Source: Buddleja alternifolia
Lineage: Eukaryota; Streptophyta; Magnoliopsida; Lamiales; Scrophulariaceae
Assembly (NCBI GenBank): GCA_019426215.1
Contig: WHWC01000137.1
Coordinates: 1 to 64,000 of the forward strand
Length of the DNA stretch: 64,000 bases
Direction of reading: 5' to 3'
Position 1 is the stretch's first letter. Each line of letters starts with the position of its first letter. The notes beneath the pieces are model-generated. The model searched no databases. It was not told the DNA's origin and saw only the letters and a program-made list of their open reading frames with translations. A program made the position numbers and the translations under genes. Below are positions 44,660 to 55,625 of the stretch, piece after piece.

Positions 44660-45817
44660 TGTCACACCCTACAGAGTCCTAAAAAAAGATAAACCTAATT
44701 AGGAAAAGGGATGAGCAAATATCATCATCAAGCATTCTACAATTTCTGTGAATCACATACCTATTTATTGGAGTAGATGATATGTTTTTCTCTAGGGACC
44801 TCATTAATTATCTCCCTGCACAATAATGAACTTCTGAGTAACATTTATGCCACTATTAGAGGAAAATAGAGGAATCTTTGTTTTCTTTATCAACTCTATC
44901 CGAGTTATGTCACCTATACGCCAAATCACAACATTCCTCTCTTCGATTACTAAGTTTAAACACTTTCTCTCTCAAAGTTATTATCGGTACGATTATATTT
45001 ACATAAGTGATAAGGTACAAGAAGAGAAAATCATAGCAACAACGATTAAATCTCTTTACTCATTCTTCTCTCCTTTTCTTCCATCCTTTCCATTCGTGTG
45101 TGTGTGTGTCTGAGGTTTGAGATATGGGAGAGGAAAAGGTAGAAATGGTCTATTGTTTTCAGGTGTTAATGTAGTAAAGATGTATTTCTATTTACTTTAA
45201 TTTAATCAAATAGTCAAAGAAATGATTTTCATTGTTCTCTATAGAAATCTTATGAAGAATGAGAAAGAACTCAATATTAAAAGAAGGGAGATAAAAGTAT
45301 ATGCACTAGGAAATGAGGAAAGATAATGGTACAACTACAATTGTCCTAACAATGGAAGGTTTATCTAATGAAAGAACACACGAAAGGTCAACTCGATTTG
45401 ATAATTAGGTACAAGCTTACATAACGGTCAATTAGATGAATAAGATTTTCCATAATGATCTAATCGAAATTTCAAGTAAAGACAGAATATGAAGAGGAAT
45501 TGCGAATTAAGAAGGTACTATTAGCCTTCAAAAGAATTCGCATGATCGGATCTTCAGTTCAATAGTAGTGATTCGGGTTAGAATAACCTTCAAATATCAA
45601 CTAATCCAATTGGTGTTCAGAACTTAAGAATATAATGAAAACATAGACCTTGAAAGACTTTGAGATGTTAATGCAAGGAGGTTTAGTGCATAGGATTCTC
45701 AAGAAAGATATGTATGGACAATTAGTAATCATGTATACAATTGCTTGAAGGTGATATTTGCTCATCCCTTCTCCTAATTAGGTTTATCTTTGTTATAGCA
45801 CTCTGTAGGGTGTGACA
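44660..45817. mobile_element. 1.16-kb element with ~75-bp terminal inverted repeats
   Basis: The left end (TGTCACACCCTACAGAGT at 44660, running on through aagataaacctaattagg and gggatgagcaaatatca) is repeated inverted at the right end (about 45742-45817, finishing ctctgtagggtgtgaca). It cuts the Copia gag remnant just after the zinc-knuckle region. The inside has no recognisable transposase. It looks like a non-autonomous DNA transposon with long inverted repeats. The target duplication is unclear: CAG on both sides is possible if the right end is placed at TGTGA. Confidence 0.8.
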
Positions 45818-46240
45818 CTGCCCTTGAGACTTATTTTTTTTAGGCTCTTTGCAGTCTCTATCCCAGTGTCCAGGAGGGCTATAGTTGTAATAGTCGTCTC
45901 CCCGTTTCAACTTGTCTTTCTTTTTCTGGGAATTCCTTTTGAATTTCCTCTGGAACTTTCTTTTCCAATTTGAGCTTTTCGGAACTTCTGCTATGTTTGC
46001 CATCGCCTGCATTGAAGGATTCTTATCAGAAACCCGGTTGTCTTCTTTGATTCTGAGTCGGACAACCATGTATTATAGACTCATCTCGTTTCTCTTGTGT
46101 TTCAAGTAATTTTTAAAATCTTTCCAAGACAGTGGTAACTTCTCAATGATAGAAGCTACTCGGAAGGTTTCACTCAGAGCCATGTCCTCAGCATGAACTT
46201 CATGAATAATTATCTGAAGCTCTTGGACTTGACTCATCAC
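45818..46240 (-). pseudogene. Copia gag remnant
   Basis: Minus-strand frames read [38 protein letters not shown] and then, after a stop, SSNWKRKFQRKFKRNSQKKK. The zinc knuckle is damaged: the position before GHWDRDCKE has Tyr/Ser in place of the first cysteines. It belongs to the same element as the pol remnant and is separated from it by the inverted-repeat insertion. Confidence 0.75.
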
Positions 46241-46430
46241 GAACTCTGGAGCCAGGAACGGAACCAGAACTAAAACCTACACCACCATTGGAACTATGAC
46301 CAACAATGAGGCCAAGACCAGCACCAGGTCCAAGACAAAAATTAAGAGTAGCGCCATCAATATCACACACATTAGCCAATTGAACAAAGTGACAGCTTTT
46401 GAACAATAATAGAATTGAGTGTTAAGATTG

Positions 46431-46985
46431 TTGGACAAAACTTCACCAAGGTATCAAATGCTAACAATCGAACAGATGATTATTTCAAGGCAAGAGAGAA
46501 CTCTCTAGCCTTAATGCTAAATTGCCCCGTGTAGGTGGTACGGGTTATTGCAATAAGCATCCCAAGATACAACGATATATGTTCTGAATTGGAAACAACT
46601 TCAAATCCCAGAATCGAACAAACTTTCTCTTCCTAGAACTTTTGAGAGAGAGAATGAGAGGATGAAAGGAATGAAAAGGTGAATTGCTTTTTGTGTGATT
46701 TCCATTCAGCTGGAGGGGCCTATTTACAGGCTTGGAAATTCGACCAATTAAATACAAGAATTAAATTAGAAATCTGTTACTGCTGCCAATAATTGAAAGT
46801 TAGCTAAGCCATGTTCGAACGTTGAGCAAAAATGTATTCTGCTGTTAAGACAGCAAAAACGTTTCTGACTCAGCATTAAACATGGTCAGCGTTCGAACGT
46901 CAAAACGCTCACGTTCGAACATTAGACCTTCTAGAAGACTAATTCAAAAATGAATACACATTGCCAGCGTATGTTCAATCACGAG
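46431..46985 (-). repeat. Truncated 5' LTR of the decayed Copia element
   Basis: Matches 39843 to about 40382 of the left LTR, ending at gttcaatc, after which the sequence is unrelated to the LTR and enters the cis-prenyltransferase flank. Pieces of the same LTR reappear at 55209-55620 before copy C. Confidence 0.8.
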
Positions 46986-48516
46986 TCTATAGATTGAGGA
47001 GTACGTTCCTATACACTTACAAATTTGGAGATTGGAATCGTTCACCGAATACGACCATGTATACCATATTCCCTATAGAACTAGGTTGGCTTGATCCTAA
47101 TTAGGTACGTAGGTAGCTTAATTATTATTGAATACAGTCATAATTTTTCATCATCATACTCATGGAGTGATTCGAGTCATTCCAGACTGAGTAACTTGAG
47201 TCCCCGGATTTGGGTTAGATCAAGCCTAGTTATCAAGTTTTCATTAAACTATATTATACATACTAGTAATTTGGATGACTGGTTATGTATCTTCTAATGG
47301 GTACTGCTCTACTATTAATTATTTGGTCACCAAAGAATAACACCATTTCGTGATTAAATAAACAATTTATTAGATAACCAATTGATCAGATTGTTGGCCT
47401 TTAAGCGATGATCCACAAATATTGTGATCCATCCTGAGTAATTTATTAAACTAGAGACCTAATGTTAATTAGGTTGACTGCATCATCAACAAAGAAAGGG
47501 AACGCCTCAAACCATATGCTTGAGATCTATTTGTCGATCGAATACGGTGTCGTTGAGTACCACTTAAAATTATATAATTCAAAACTGGAAGAATATATAA
47601 ATACAACATGCGTGTCTTATATAAGTAATAAAATGTGACTATCTCACCCAAACTTGAGTATTGGTACATGGTCCGCAAAGTAAGTAGGGTTGGGGGTGTT
47701 GGGCTGCGTATGTTGAGGAAGAGGGTGGACTTTTTCTTTTTTAAGCGACAAATTTTTTTTACGAGGGATATTTGCTAAAGTTGTATAATTCATTGGGAAA
47801 ATTGCAATTTCCAAATCCATCCGCTAGTCCCGTTAATTTTAATGGAAAATAAATGGATATATTGCAGTATTTTCAAATTGTTAGAGTGATTTTAAAATTG
47901 CACAAAGCGCAAAACTAGAATGAAAAAGGCTTTATCCAACTGGAGGATATTCGAAAATTTGCCCAACTTTATATTTGAAGAGGAAGAAAGTGTAGAGAAG
48001 AATCAATACTTGTACTAATTGTTTCACTCTTCAATACACGTGACTAGGGGCTGCCCGTTTATTTAGATTAATGAACTCTTACAATGGATACAACACTTAA
48101 CATTAACATACATGCACACATTCTCTCACATTTATTCATCTAGGAATTTTGAAAATGACGCTTTCACACCCACCACTTCATACTACTCGTTTGGTATTAG
48201 GAAATTGAGCTAATGATGACTTGAAGACCCACCTCAATAGTACCCTGAATGAGTAGCTATTTTTTAATCAAAACCTTGAAAGTACTTTATTATTTTAATA
48301 TAGAACACTGAATTACTCGAAAAATTCGTAGGTACGTTCGGTTCTGAATATCAAATGGTATAGACTTTGCCACATCTGCAATGACATACACCACTTACTG
48401 ATGCGACATTAATCTAAACCGTTTGGTGCATGGCGTACCGACTTTAACTAAGAATTTTCCAAATTAACCAAGCTTATTTACCGACACGCCCCCATAAACT
48501 TAGACGAGATCTAATC

Positions 48517-49988
48517 CTATTTCTTGCGTCCACCAAAACGTCGTTGCCTCCTTTGAAAACTACTCAGGGCCTCTATAAGATCAGCCTCTTCAAAATCAGC
48601 AAACAATTTGCTGGAAAAGTAGAACTCAGCATATGCCATTTGCCATAAGAGGAAATTGCTCACTCTTAGTTCACCACCGGTTCTTATGAGTAAATCAGGA
48701 TTCGGAAGCTCGGTAACATTTGTCAGCAGTTGTTGCTCAAACACACTTTCATTGATATCTTCTGCTCGTAAGATTCCCTGTTCAACTTTGCATGCAATTT
48801 TCTTGCTTGCTTCTGTTATCTCGTATCGTCCGCCGTAGTTCAATGCCATTAGAAAATGCATTCCTCTATTGCACTTAGCAAACTCCTCGACCGAAGATAT
48901 TGTAGATTGCATAGACTGAGAAAGTTTTGACTTGTCCCCAATAACAGAAAAGCGCAAATCTTGCCTATCATAGGTAAAAAAAAAAAAATTGTACTTCATC
49001 GGTAAGACTATATAAATATGGATGATCATGTCATCTAACTCATATGTATAGTTTTAAAAGGTGGACTAAGAAAATATACAAACCCCATTACTTACTATAA
49101 ATAAAAATTAGATCTCTGCCAAATTAAACAAATGATTAATTGGATCTCTAGTTAAACCACACTATGAACTTACCCCATTATTTGTTCCGTGATAAATGAT
49201 TGTATAAAACCTTCAAAATGGGCCAATAAAAAGTCGACTTCGTCCTGTGGCAAATAAAACCATCAATTTGGCACACGCTCCGACAGAAAAGTAAAACTGA
49301 TACAAAAATACTTGATGAAACTAATATATATAGTCGTGTATTGTTTTAATGAGGGTATTAGAGGGTGTTTGGCTAAACTTATAAGCTCCTACGTCTTAGT
49401 ATATTCTAACACCTCACGGATCTGTTATATAGATTTATGAATCCCCATGCAATATTTATGTGGTTTCAAAATTTTTAAATCTCATTTTTATATGCTCGAG
49501 CCAAAAAAGTTAATTATTACCTTTGGACGATTCCAGTTCTCAGTTGAGAAGACGTATACAGTGAGAATTTTTATTCCGAATTTACGACAGTTTAAAATCA
49601 ATTGTTTCAACTTCTGCTTAGATTCGTAGTGTGCATGTTCTATTGGCAGCCCTTTATTCTTTGCCCACCTTCCATGCCCATCTATGATTAAAGCGACGTG
49701 TTTGGGCAATAGTTCTGGCCGTAGATCTCCCGGCAATTGGATCACACGTTTCTCATCATCGATTTCAGCTTTTGCAGTTGAATCAGAGGCGGCTGCCAAA
49801 CGAGACTTTGAAGAAATAGGTGAAAAACATTCAAAAATATTTGGTCTATTTCCAATTTTCTTTTGGGGGTTGCAAAGTTTAAGTGAAGAAAACAAGGTTT
49901 TTTCACTGCTCATGTGGTGATGATAATGATGATCAGAAGAAGAAGAGATAATAGTACTCTTGATTGGTAAAAGTACGGAGATCTGCAT
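48517..49988 (-). CDS. cis-prenyltransferase (undecaprenyl/dehydrodolichyl diphosphate synthase family), copy B, intact
   Basis: Three exons: 49521-49988, 49174-49244 and 48517-48964. They are joined through GT-AG introns of 276 and 209 bp and give 987 nt, 328 residues plus TAG. Exons 1 and 2 join in phase 0 (NWNRPK to DEVDFL), exons 2 and 3 within a Gly codon (EQIMG to QDLRF). Residues 1 to about 80 are Ser-rich and basic, consistent with a plastid transit peptide. Family motifs: HVALIIDGHGRWAK (catalytic Asp at 103; the usual Asn at 105 is His), conserved His near 120, FSTENWNRP (147-155), ALNYGGRYEI, and [20 protein letters not shown]. It adds isopentenyl diphosphate units in cis to an allylic diphosphate; chain length cannot be told from sequence here. 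Flanked only by transposons. No frame breaks seen. Confidence 0.87.
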
Positions 49989-50093
49989 TTTTTCTTAGCG
50001 TTTTTGGATTTTTTTTTTAAAGTTATATATGACTTGCTAACTAAGATCCTCTATTGGTTATATGTGTAGTATGTAATGCGTGGAATGCATGGA

Positions 50094-50105
50094 CTATTTA
50101 TAGCC
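50094..50105 (-). promoter_or_regulatory. TATA box of cis-prenyltransferase copy B
   Basis: On the minus strand GGCTATAAATAG, about 105 bp upstream of the start codon. It is conserved in copy C at 60871-60882. Position and motif fit a plant core promoter; activity is inferred. Confidence 0.65.
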
Positions 50106-50319
50106 AAATATGCCAGGGTGATCACGGTTTTGTTTTGTGATTTTTTCATTTTTATTAATTTCAAACCAAATTGTCAAGTGCGGTTTGGTGGAAATACAAT
50201 TTGAAATTACGGTTTTGTAAATCAAAATCGACTATGCGGTTTTGTGCTGTTTGGTGGTTTTTCAAGTTGATGTGCACCAAAAATGTTTAGGGGCTTTATG
50301 GTAATTAACATACCCCCGG

Positions 50320-50740
50320 CTCGGGCCGGGACGCCACCCATGGATCAAGTCCGCGGTTAATATACTAGTCGAGCTCAAAGGGCTGACAACCCAATAAGAG
50401 TAATTATGCTATTTTAATAGTCTAATGGCCAAATAAAGAGTATATTTTTAAGCTTGATGGGCTACTGATAAAGTTGAGCCCATAACCCATAGCCCACTAC
50501 TAGCTCCATATAAATACCTTAGAGGAGTTGGAAAAGGCTCATTATCTACTATCTCAGAAAAATCCACTGGATACTTCTGAGAGCAATTTCAATACAGAAC
50601 TACGAACAGACTTGATCCCCATTCATCGGGTACATAGGCAGCTCGTATAAACAGTGAGTACAATCTATACATTCTTCAACCCCCAACCTAATTTGTCGTG
50701 AGTTGGATCGGATTCCCTCCCCACGTGGTCAATCATGTGA
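50320..50740 (-). other. LTR-like sequence upstream of copy B
   Basis: The plus strand has a TATA-like ccatataaatacc near 50510, followed by an R/U5-like stretch including catcgggtacataggcagc, a phrase frequent in plant LTRs. The homologous block upstream of copy C is at about 61110-61530. No ends or target duplication were found, so this is tentative. Confidence 0.35.
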
Positions 50741-50829
50741 TATTCATTGACTGGCGAATTTTACCACCATCACAAGTTATTTTACATTTTAAAACTAAAT
50801 AAACAAGCAATATTTGTCATATTTTTTGT

Positions 50830-51998
50830 TTCCGAGTCTGATATCCATAAAGTATGTAAACTTGAGAGGTCCATTTATAGTCTCAATCAAGCATCTAGAA
50901 GCTGGGATCTCCATTTTGATGAAGAAGTTAAGGGATATGGCTTCATCAAGAACGAAGATGAACCATGTGTCTACAAGAAGATTAGTGGGAGCAAACTCTC
51001 GTTCTTAGTACTATATGTGGTTGACATTTTACTTATAGGAAATGACGTAGGAATGCACACCACTGTCAAGAAATGGCTTTCGAGTACGTTTTCCATGAAA
51101 GACTTGGGAGAAGCCACATACATTCTAGGAATTCGTATCTACAGGGATAGAACGAATAGAATGATAGGCTTCTCTCAAGCTCTTTACTTTAAAAAAGTCC
51201 TAAAGAGGTTTAGGATGGATAACTCTAAAAAAGGGTTTCTTCCCATGAGGCATGGAGTACACTTATCCAAGTCTATGTGTCCTCAAAGTGAGGAAGATAG
51301 ACAAGAGATGAGTAATGTACCCTATGCTTCTGCAGTTGGTAGCCTGATGTATGCAATGCTGTGTACTAGACCCGGCATTGCTTATGCTGTGAGCGTGGTG
51401 AGTGGATTTCAGGCAAACCCGGGAAAGGAATATTGGATAGCTGTGAAGAATATCCTAAAGTATCTGAAAAGAACTAAGGATATGATTCTCATCTATGGAG
51501 GTGGAGACTTGAAGATGGAAGGTTATTCTGATTCAGACTTTCAGTATGATGTTGATGACCGAAAATCCACTTCAGGTTTGTTTTTACTCTCAATGGTAGA
51601 GAGGTGTCTTGGAAGAGCTCCAAGCAAAGCACAACCGTTGATTCCACCACTGAAGCAGAGTATGTAGCAGCCTCCAAAACAGTGAAAGAATCTATTTGGA
51701 TGAGGAAGTTTCTTGAAGAACTTGGAACGATCCCTAGTGCTCAGCTCCCGTTGCCACTTTATTGTGATAACAATGGAGCGATAGCGTAAGCCAGGGAACC
51801 GAGGTCTTATAACAAGTCCAAACATATTGAGAGAAAATTTCACATCATCAGGGAAATCATTGGCAAAGGAGAGATAGCAGTGCAGAAAATAGCCTCAACT
51901 GACAATATAGCTAACCCGTTCACCAAACCACTACCTCAGGCTGTTTTGGACCGACACGTGGAAAGGACGGATATTAGATACCACAATGAGTGGCATTG
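50830..51998 (+). pseudogene. Copia reverse transcriptase-RNase H fragment
   Basis: Reads CKLERSIYSLNQASRSW, then LYVVDILLIGND, where the catalytic YVDD has become YVVD, then KDLGEATYILGIRI and DRKSTSG. A one-base shift near 51590 moves to another frame with SWKSSKQSTTVDSTTEAEY and YCDNNGAIA, where a stop follows. RNase H continues to NEWH at about 51998. Both the lost catalytic Asp and the frameshift argue against function. Confidence 0.88.
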
Positions 51999-52014
51999 AG
52001 TGCAAGTGGGAGAT

Positions 52015-53779
52015 TGTTAGGATTATGCCCTCAGATGCCATAGAGGATAGAATGTATAGGGTATATATCTTGTATTGAACTTAAACTCTTCTTAAATAAA
52101 AGGCATTATTGAGTTTTCACTTAATTCTTATCTGCATCTATAAATTGTGTAAAATGTTTTGTCCATGTTTTCAGTGCAATCCTTCTACTTCCTATGGGAT
52201 AGGAAGATTGGCACTAGAGAGATTGATCTTGATTACTAAAATAAGTTCGCAAGTAATATGAAGTCTTTAATGGACAAATAAAGATTTCGAATACTTGTAC
52301 AATCTTAGCTCCGACATGGGAGTGCCTGTCTGGTATCATGGGATGATAGGAGATTAAGATTGTAAACACGTCAGTGGAACTGATATGTTCGAAGACTACT
52401 CACATCGGTTCTGTCACATGGGTTTTCACTCTATGACTGTCAATGACGTAACTGATTATGCGTAATAGGTATATGTGAACCTTTGACCTGAAGTATCAGG
52501 CTAAAGATGCAATTGTGACGTCAAGTCTTTCACTAGAGTAGTTAGACCCAATTCACCCTTTGGTGGGATCAACCTCGAAATGCGAACTTGATGGGCAAGT
52601 GGTAATCTTAGCAGATATCTAATATGGGATTTGTTCTCTCGTAAGTGAATGAGTATGTACCCTATGTAATTATAGATAAATAGAGATCAAAATCTTTAGC
52701 CAAAGCAAACGAGACGATTGTGCTTGGCACTAAATCGATCTCAATGATCGCGTATTTATTATGATTTATACATATGGTCAAGTCCAGTGAGTTTGACATA
52801 ACCATGACTCTCACCTGACCTGGGAACGTGAACAAAGGGTTTATACATATACGGTATTTACGATTGGAAGGGTTCGGAATGATCCTATCATTCGTCTTTG
52901 TTTGGGTTACGAAGCGGGCCATGTTACTGGCTAGGTGTTACCTACTTCCTTTGGTTTCCTCTCATTGCCAAACGAAACGAACCTAAAGAGTCGCGCTAAA
53001 GGATTGACAAAGAAAAATGAAGAAAAAAGAATTTCTATTATTTCTTCTAGGAGTTTTAATTTATTGGATAAATTAAATAATTAATTATTCATTAGATGAA
53101 ATAATTAATTATAATGATAAGATTAATTATTAATTAATTTCCTTGAGAAATATATTAATGAATTAATTTATCTAATTAATTTGGTTATTTAATTAATTAA
53201 TTTATTTATTGGTTACAATAAATTATTAATTGAAATAAGAAATTAATTAAACAAAACAAATCTCAGGGCTAAATAAGGAGTCCAATTGGATGCCTACTAG
53301 GCCTCAATGTGGCGTCTTTGAGAAGCCACATATTAGGGATCTTTTTTTTTTGACTTGTTCAATAAGTCATGAAGTATATAAGGACTCTTTGACTTAGAAC
53401 AAGTAAGAAGAAAAATACACAACTCTCATAACTCTCAAAAGAAAGAAAAATATTCCTCCCCTCCTCTATACCTAGTCGTCGACGGGATTTTTCGTTTGTT
53501 GATCCGTGCGTGACGATTTAGAGATGACGTATTTTCGTTGTTCGGATCAAGTTCAAGTTTGAAGAATCAACCAAAGGATTGAAGATTTGGAAGGTTCAAT
53601 ATTTCGAGTTTGGAGAAGAAGAAGTTTTTCTCCATCATCATATTCATATTAACGAGTAAGTTTTATTCGTTATACGATTTTAGATTCAATTATGCGAATT
53701 AGAGTACCAATTAGGTTTTCGTTTTTAATTTTTGAAATCCCTTCCGCTGCGTTTATGCTTTTTCGAACGAAACCCAACA
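52015..53779 (+). repeat. 3' LTR of the truncated Copia element
   Basis: 1765 bp with TG...CA ends. It contains a strongly AT-rich block of repeated taattaatta (about 53070-53250). No second copy in the window. Confidence 0.82.
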
Positions 53780-53784
53780 GGTAC

Positions 53785-54423
53785 AAGAAGAATGGATCTG
53801 CTCCTGTCAAAACCATGTGGTATTTACCCATAATACCATGATTTAAGCGCATGTACAGTATGTTGATAAAAGACTTGACATGGCATGCTGATAGAAGGCT
53901 TGAAGAAAGGATTGAAGATGACAAGATTCGACATCCCTCAGATTCTCCTCAATGGAAAAAGATTGATTATGATTTCCCTGAATTTGGTAAAGAATCAAGA
54001 AACCTGCGCCTTGTATTGGCTACAGATGGCATGAACCCTCATGGCTTGTAAAGTAGCTCACATAGTACGTGGCCGGTGATTTTGATGATTTACAACCTTC
54101 CCCCATCGCGATGCATGAAGCGAAAGCATATAATGATGCCTATACTCATTTCTGGGCCGAAACAACCTGAAAATGATATAGATGTCTACTTGGCTCCTTT
54201 AATTGAGGATTTGAAGGTGTTGTGGGAGACCGGTGTTCAAGTATATGACGGGTTCAGAGAAGAAAATTTCAATCTCAGAGTCATGTTATTTGGAACAATC
54301 AATGATTTTCCGGCAAGAGCAAACCTTGAGGGATTTTCAATCTCAGAGTCATGTTACTATCTGGATTTTTTGCATGGTGAGCCAGATTACCGAGATGAGA
54401 TGACACAAAAAATCAATCAGTAA
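53785..54423 (+). pseudogene. CACTA transposase (TNP2-like, Transposase_21) fragment
   Basis: Frames with small shifts read SAPVKTMWYLPI, DLTWHADRRLEERIEDDKIR, PSDSPQWKKIDYDFPEFG and NLRLVLATDGMNPHG (53851-54051). A second frame (54076-54423) then has LMIYNLPPSRCMKRKHIMM, GPKQPENDIDVYLAPLIEDL and RVMLFGTINDFPARANL. This is the central part of the TNP2-type transposase that cuts and moves CACTA elements; the Asp in ATDGMNP is part of its catalytic core. The N- and C-termini are missing and there is a frame change at about 54050. The phrase caatctcagagtcatgtta occurs twice (about 54269 and 54338), a small internal duplication. Inactive. Confidence 0.87.
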
Positions 54424-54664
54424 CTTTTTCATTCAATCAATGTATCCATTATATTTAATATTTTTTTAAAGTGTATATTTATTTCACATATTTTTTTATA
54501 GGGCTGTGCACATATTTCGTGCAAATAGCAACAACCATTCCAAGAAATCCAAAAACAAGGCCTGTTAATGGATTAAAATAAAGGTTAGCGTTTTCTAGTT
54601 TCAAGAAATTATATATTCGTATAGAAGTTAGTGTTCGAATACAACATAAGTTTGATTACTTTTG

Positions 54665-54970
54665 TAGTGCCCCTGGCAGACAAACGAGGTGGATTGTGGC
54701 TACTTCGTTATGAGATTCATGAAAGAAGTTATTAGCAACGGACAATCTATAATCCTGACAACAGTATGCATAATCCTAATATATACTTAATTTTTATCCC
54801 TTTTGAAGTTATTAAACCTTTGGTAGGTAATTGAAACGTCATTTGAGTTTGCAATTAATCTCTATATATCTTGCAGTACATTCATGATTCTCAATCCTTC
54901 TATACTCAAGAGCAAATTGATGAAGTACGCTGTGAAGTGACACGTTACATTTTCTTAGCAGCTCCATAGA
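54665..54970 (+). pseudogene. Ulp1-like (C48) protease fragment of the CACTA element
   Basis: Reads CPWQTNEVDCGYFVMRFMKEV near 54667-54740, where CGYFVMR holds the catalytic Cys of SUMO-protease-like domains commonly carried by plant transposons. After an intron-like gap come YIHDSQSFYTQEQIDEVR and a stop. Only the C-terminal end of the domain remains. It may have had a role in the parent transposon; none is expected here. Confidence 0.7.
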
Positions 54971-55184
54971 AATTATGTAATGCCTTTTTTTGTACACTGT
55001 GACTTGTTGTAAATTGTGATTTGATTTATTTTATTTAAATTGTAAGTAATTTAAGTTGATTATAAATGAACACGTGGTCATTTGTTAGAGATTATAAAAT
55101 TTTGTTGTTGGAGGAAAGAGATGGTAATATTGAAATTTGGGGTTTTTGTTGTTTATGTTGAATATGTTTTATTAAAACCGCTGT

Positions 55185-55625
55185 AATAGGCCTTTTCTGT
55201 AATAGTGTCAAATCCCAGAACCGAACAAACTTTCGCTACCTAGAACTTTTGAGAAAGAGAATAAGAGGATGAAAGGAATGAAAAGATGAATTTCTTATTG
55301 TGTGATTTCCATTTAGGTGGAGGGGCTATTTACTGGCTTGGAAATTCGACCAATTAAGTACAAGAATTAAATTAGAACCGAACCGAACAAACTTTTCTGT
55401 AGGCCTTTTCTGTAGTAGTGTCAAATCCCAGAACCGAACAAACTATAATAGGCCTTTTCTGTAGTAGTGTCAAATCCCAGAACCGAACAAACTTTCGCTA
55501 CCTAGAACTTTTGAGAGAGAGAATAAGAGGATGAAAGGAATGAAAAGATGAATTGCTTATTGTGTGATTTCCATTTAGGTGAAGGGGCCTATTTACTGGC
55601 TTGGAAATTCGACCAATTAAAGATT
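55185..55625. repeat. Triplicated CACTA-end/LTR junction
   Basis: The join between the CACTA terminus (ggccttttctgta[a/g]tagtg) and the Copia LTR piece (tcaaatcccagaaccgaac) occurs three times: near 55190, 55402 and 55450. Two of the LTR pieces are long (to about 55380 and 55620) and the middle one is only about 20 bp. The LTR pieces match 46600-46760 of the truncated LTR near copy B. Confidence 0.85.

Larger units (their letters stand above)
39843..46985 (-). mobile_element. Decayed Ty1/Copia element with truncated 5' LTR
   Basis: The left LTR (39843-40922, 1080 bp; plus-strand tgttggac...atccaaca) is the 3' LTR, with the polypurine tract tcccccacaag next to it on the plus strand. The right LTR starts at 46431 with the same tgttggacaaaacttcacca but breaks off at about 46985, where the cis-prenyltransferase duplication unit begins. 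In between, on the minus strand, lie gag, protease, integrase, reverse transcriptase and RNase H remnants with many stops, and a 1.16-kb inverted-repeat element. The two LTRs differ at many positions, so this is an old insertion. Confidence 0.88.
47030..50829. repeat. Duplication unit B (cis-prenyltransferase locus)
   Basis: Closely similar to 55625-61606 over its full length once the SINE and solo LTR are removed from the latter. It covers the gene, about 1.4 kb downstream and about 0.8 kb upstream. The left edge adjoins the truncated Copia LTR; the right edge falls in the sequence gtcatattttttgtt, where a truncated Copia begins. Confidence 0.9.
50830..53779 (+). mobile_element. 5'-truncated Copia element with complete 3' LTR
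   Basis: Begins abruptly in reverse transcriptase at the edge of duplication unit B and ends with a 3' LTR (52015-53779, TGTTAGGATTATG...AACCCAACA) preceded by the polypurine tract caagtgggagat. It has no 5' LTR, gag or integrase. Its right flank is CACTA transposase sequence, suggesting that it had inserted into the CACTA element before its left part was lost. Confidence 0.88.
53780..55208 (+). mobile_element. 3' part of a CACTA (En/Spm) transposon
   Basis: Contains a transposase fragment (53785-54420) and a Ulp1-like protease fragment (about 54665-54970). It ends with ccgctgtaatagg followed by ccttttctgtaatagtg at 55192-55208, the reverse complement of a CACTA-type terminus. The subterminal phrase ccgctgtaatagg is the same as in the element starting at 62583, so both belong to one family. 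The 5' part is missing. Confidence 0.8.

Noticed and set aside
47091..47297. 68-codon frame conserved between 47091-47297 and 55686-55892
   Set aside because: Conservation reflects the recent B/C duplication; the frame has no start context or domain, and differences do not favour synonymous sites.
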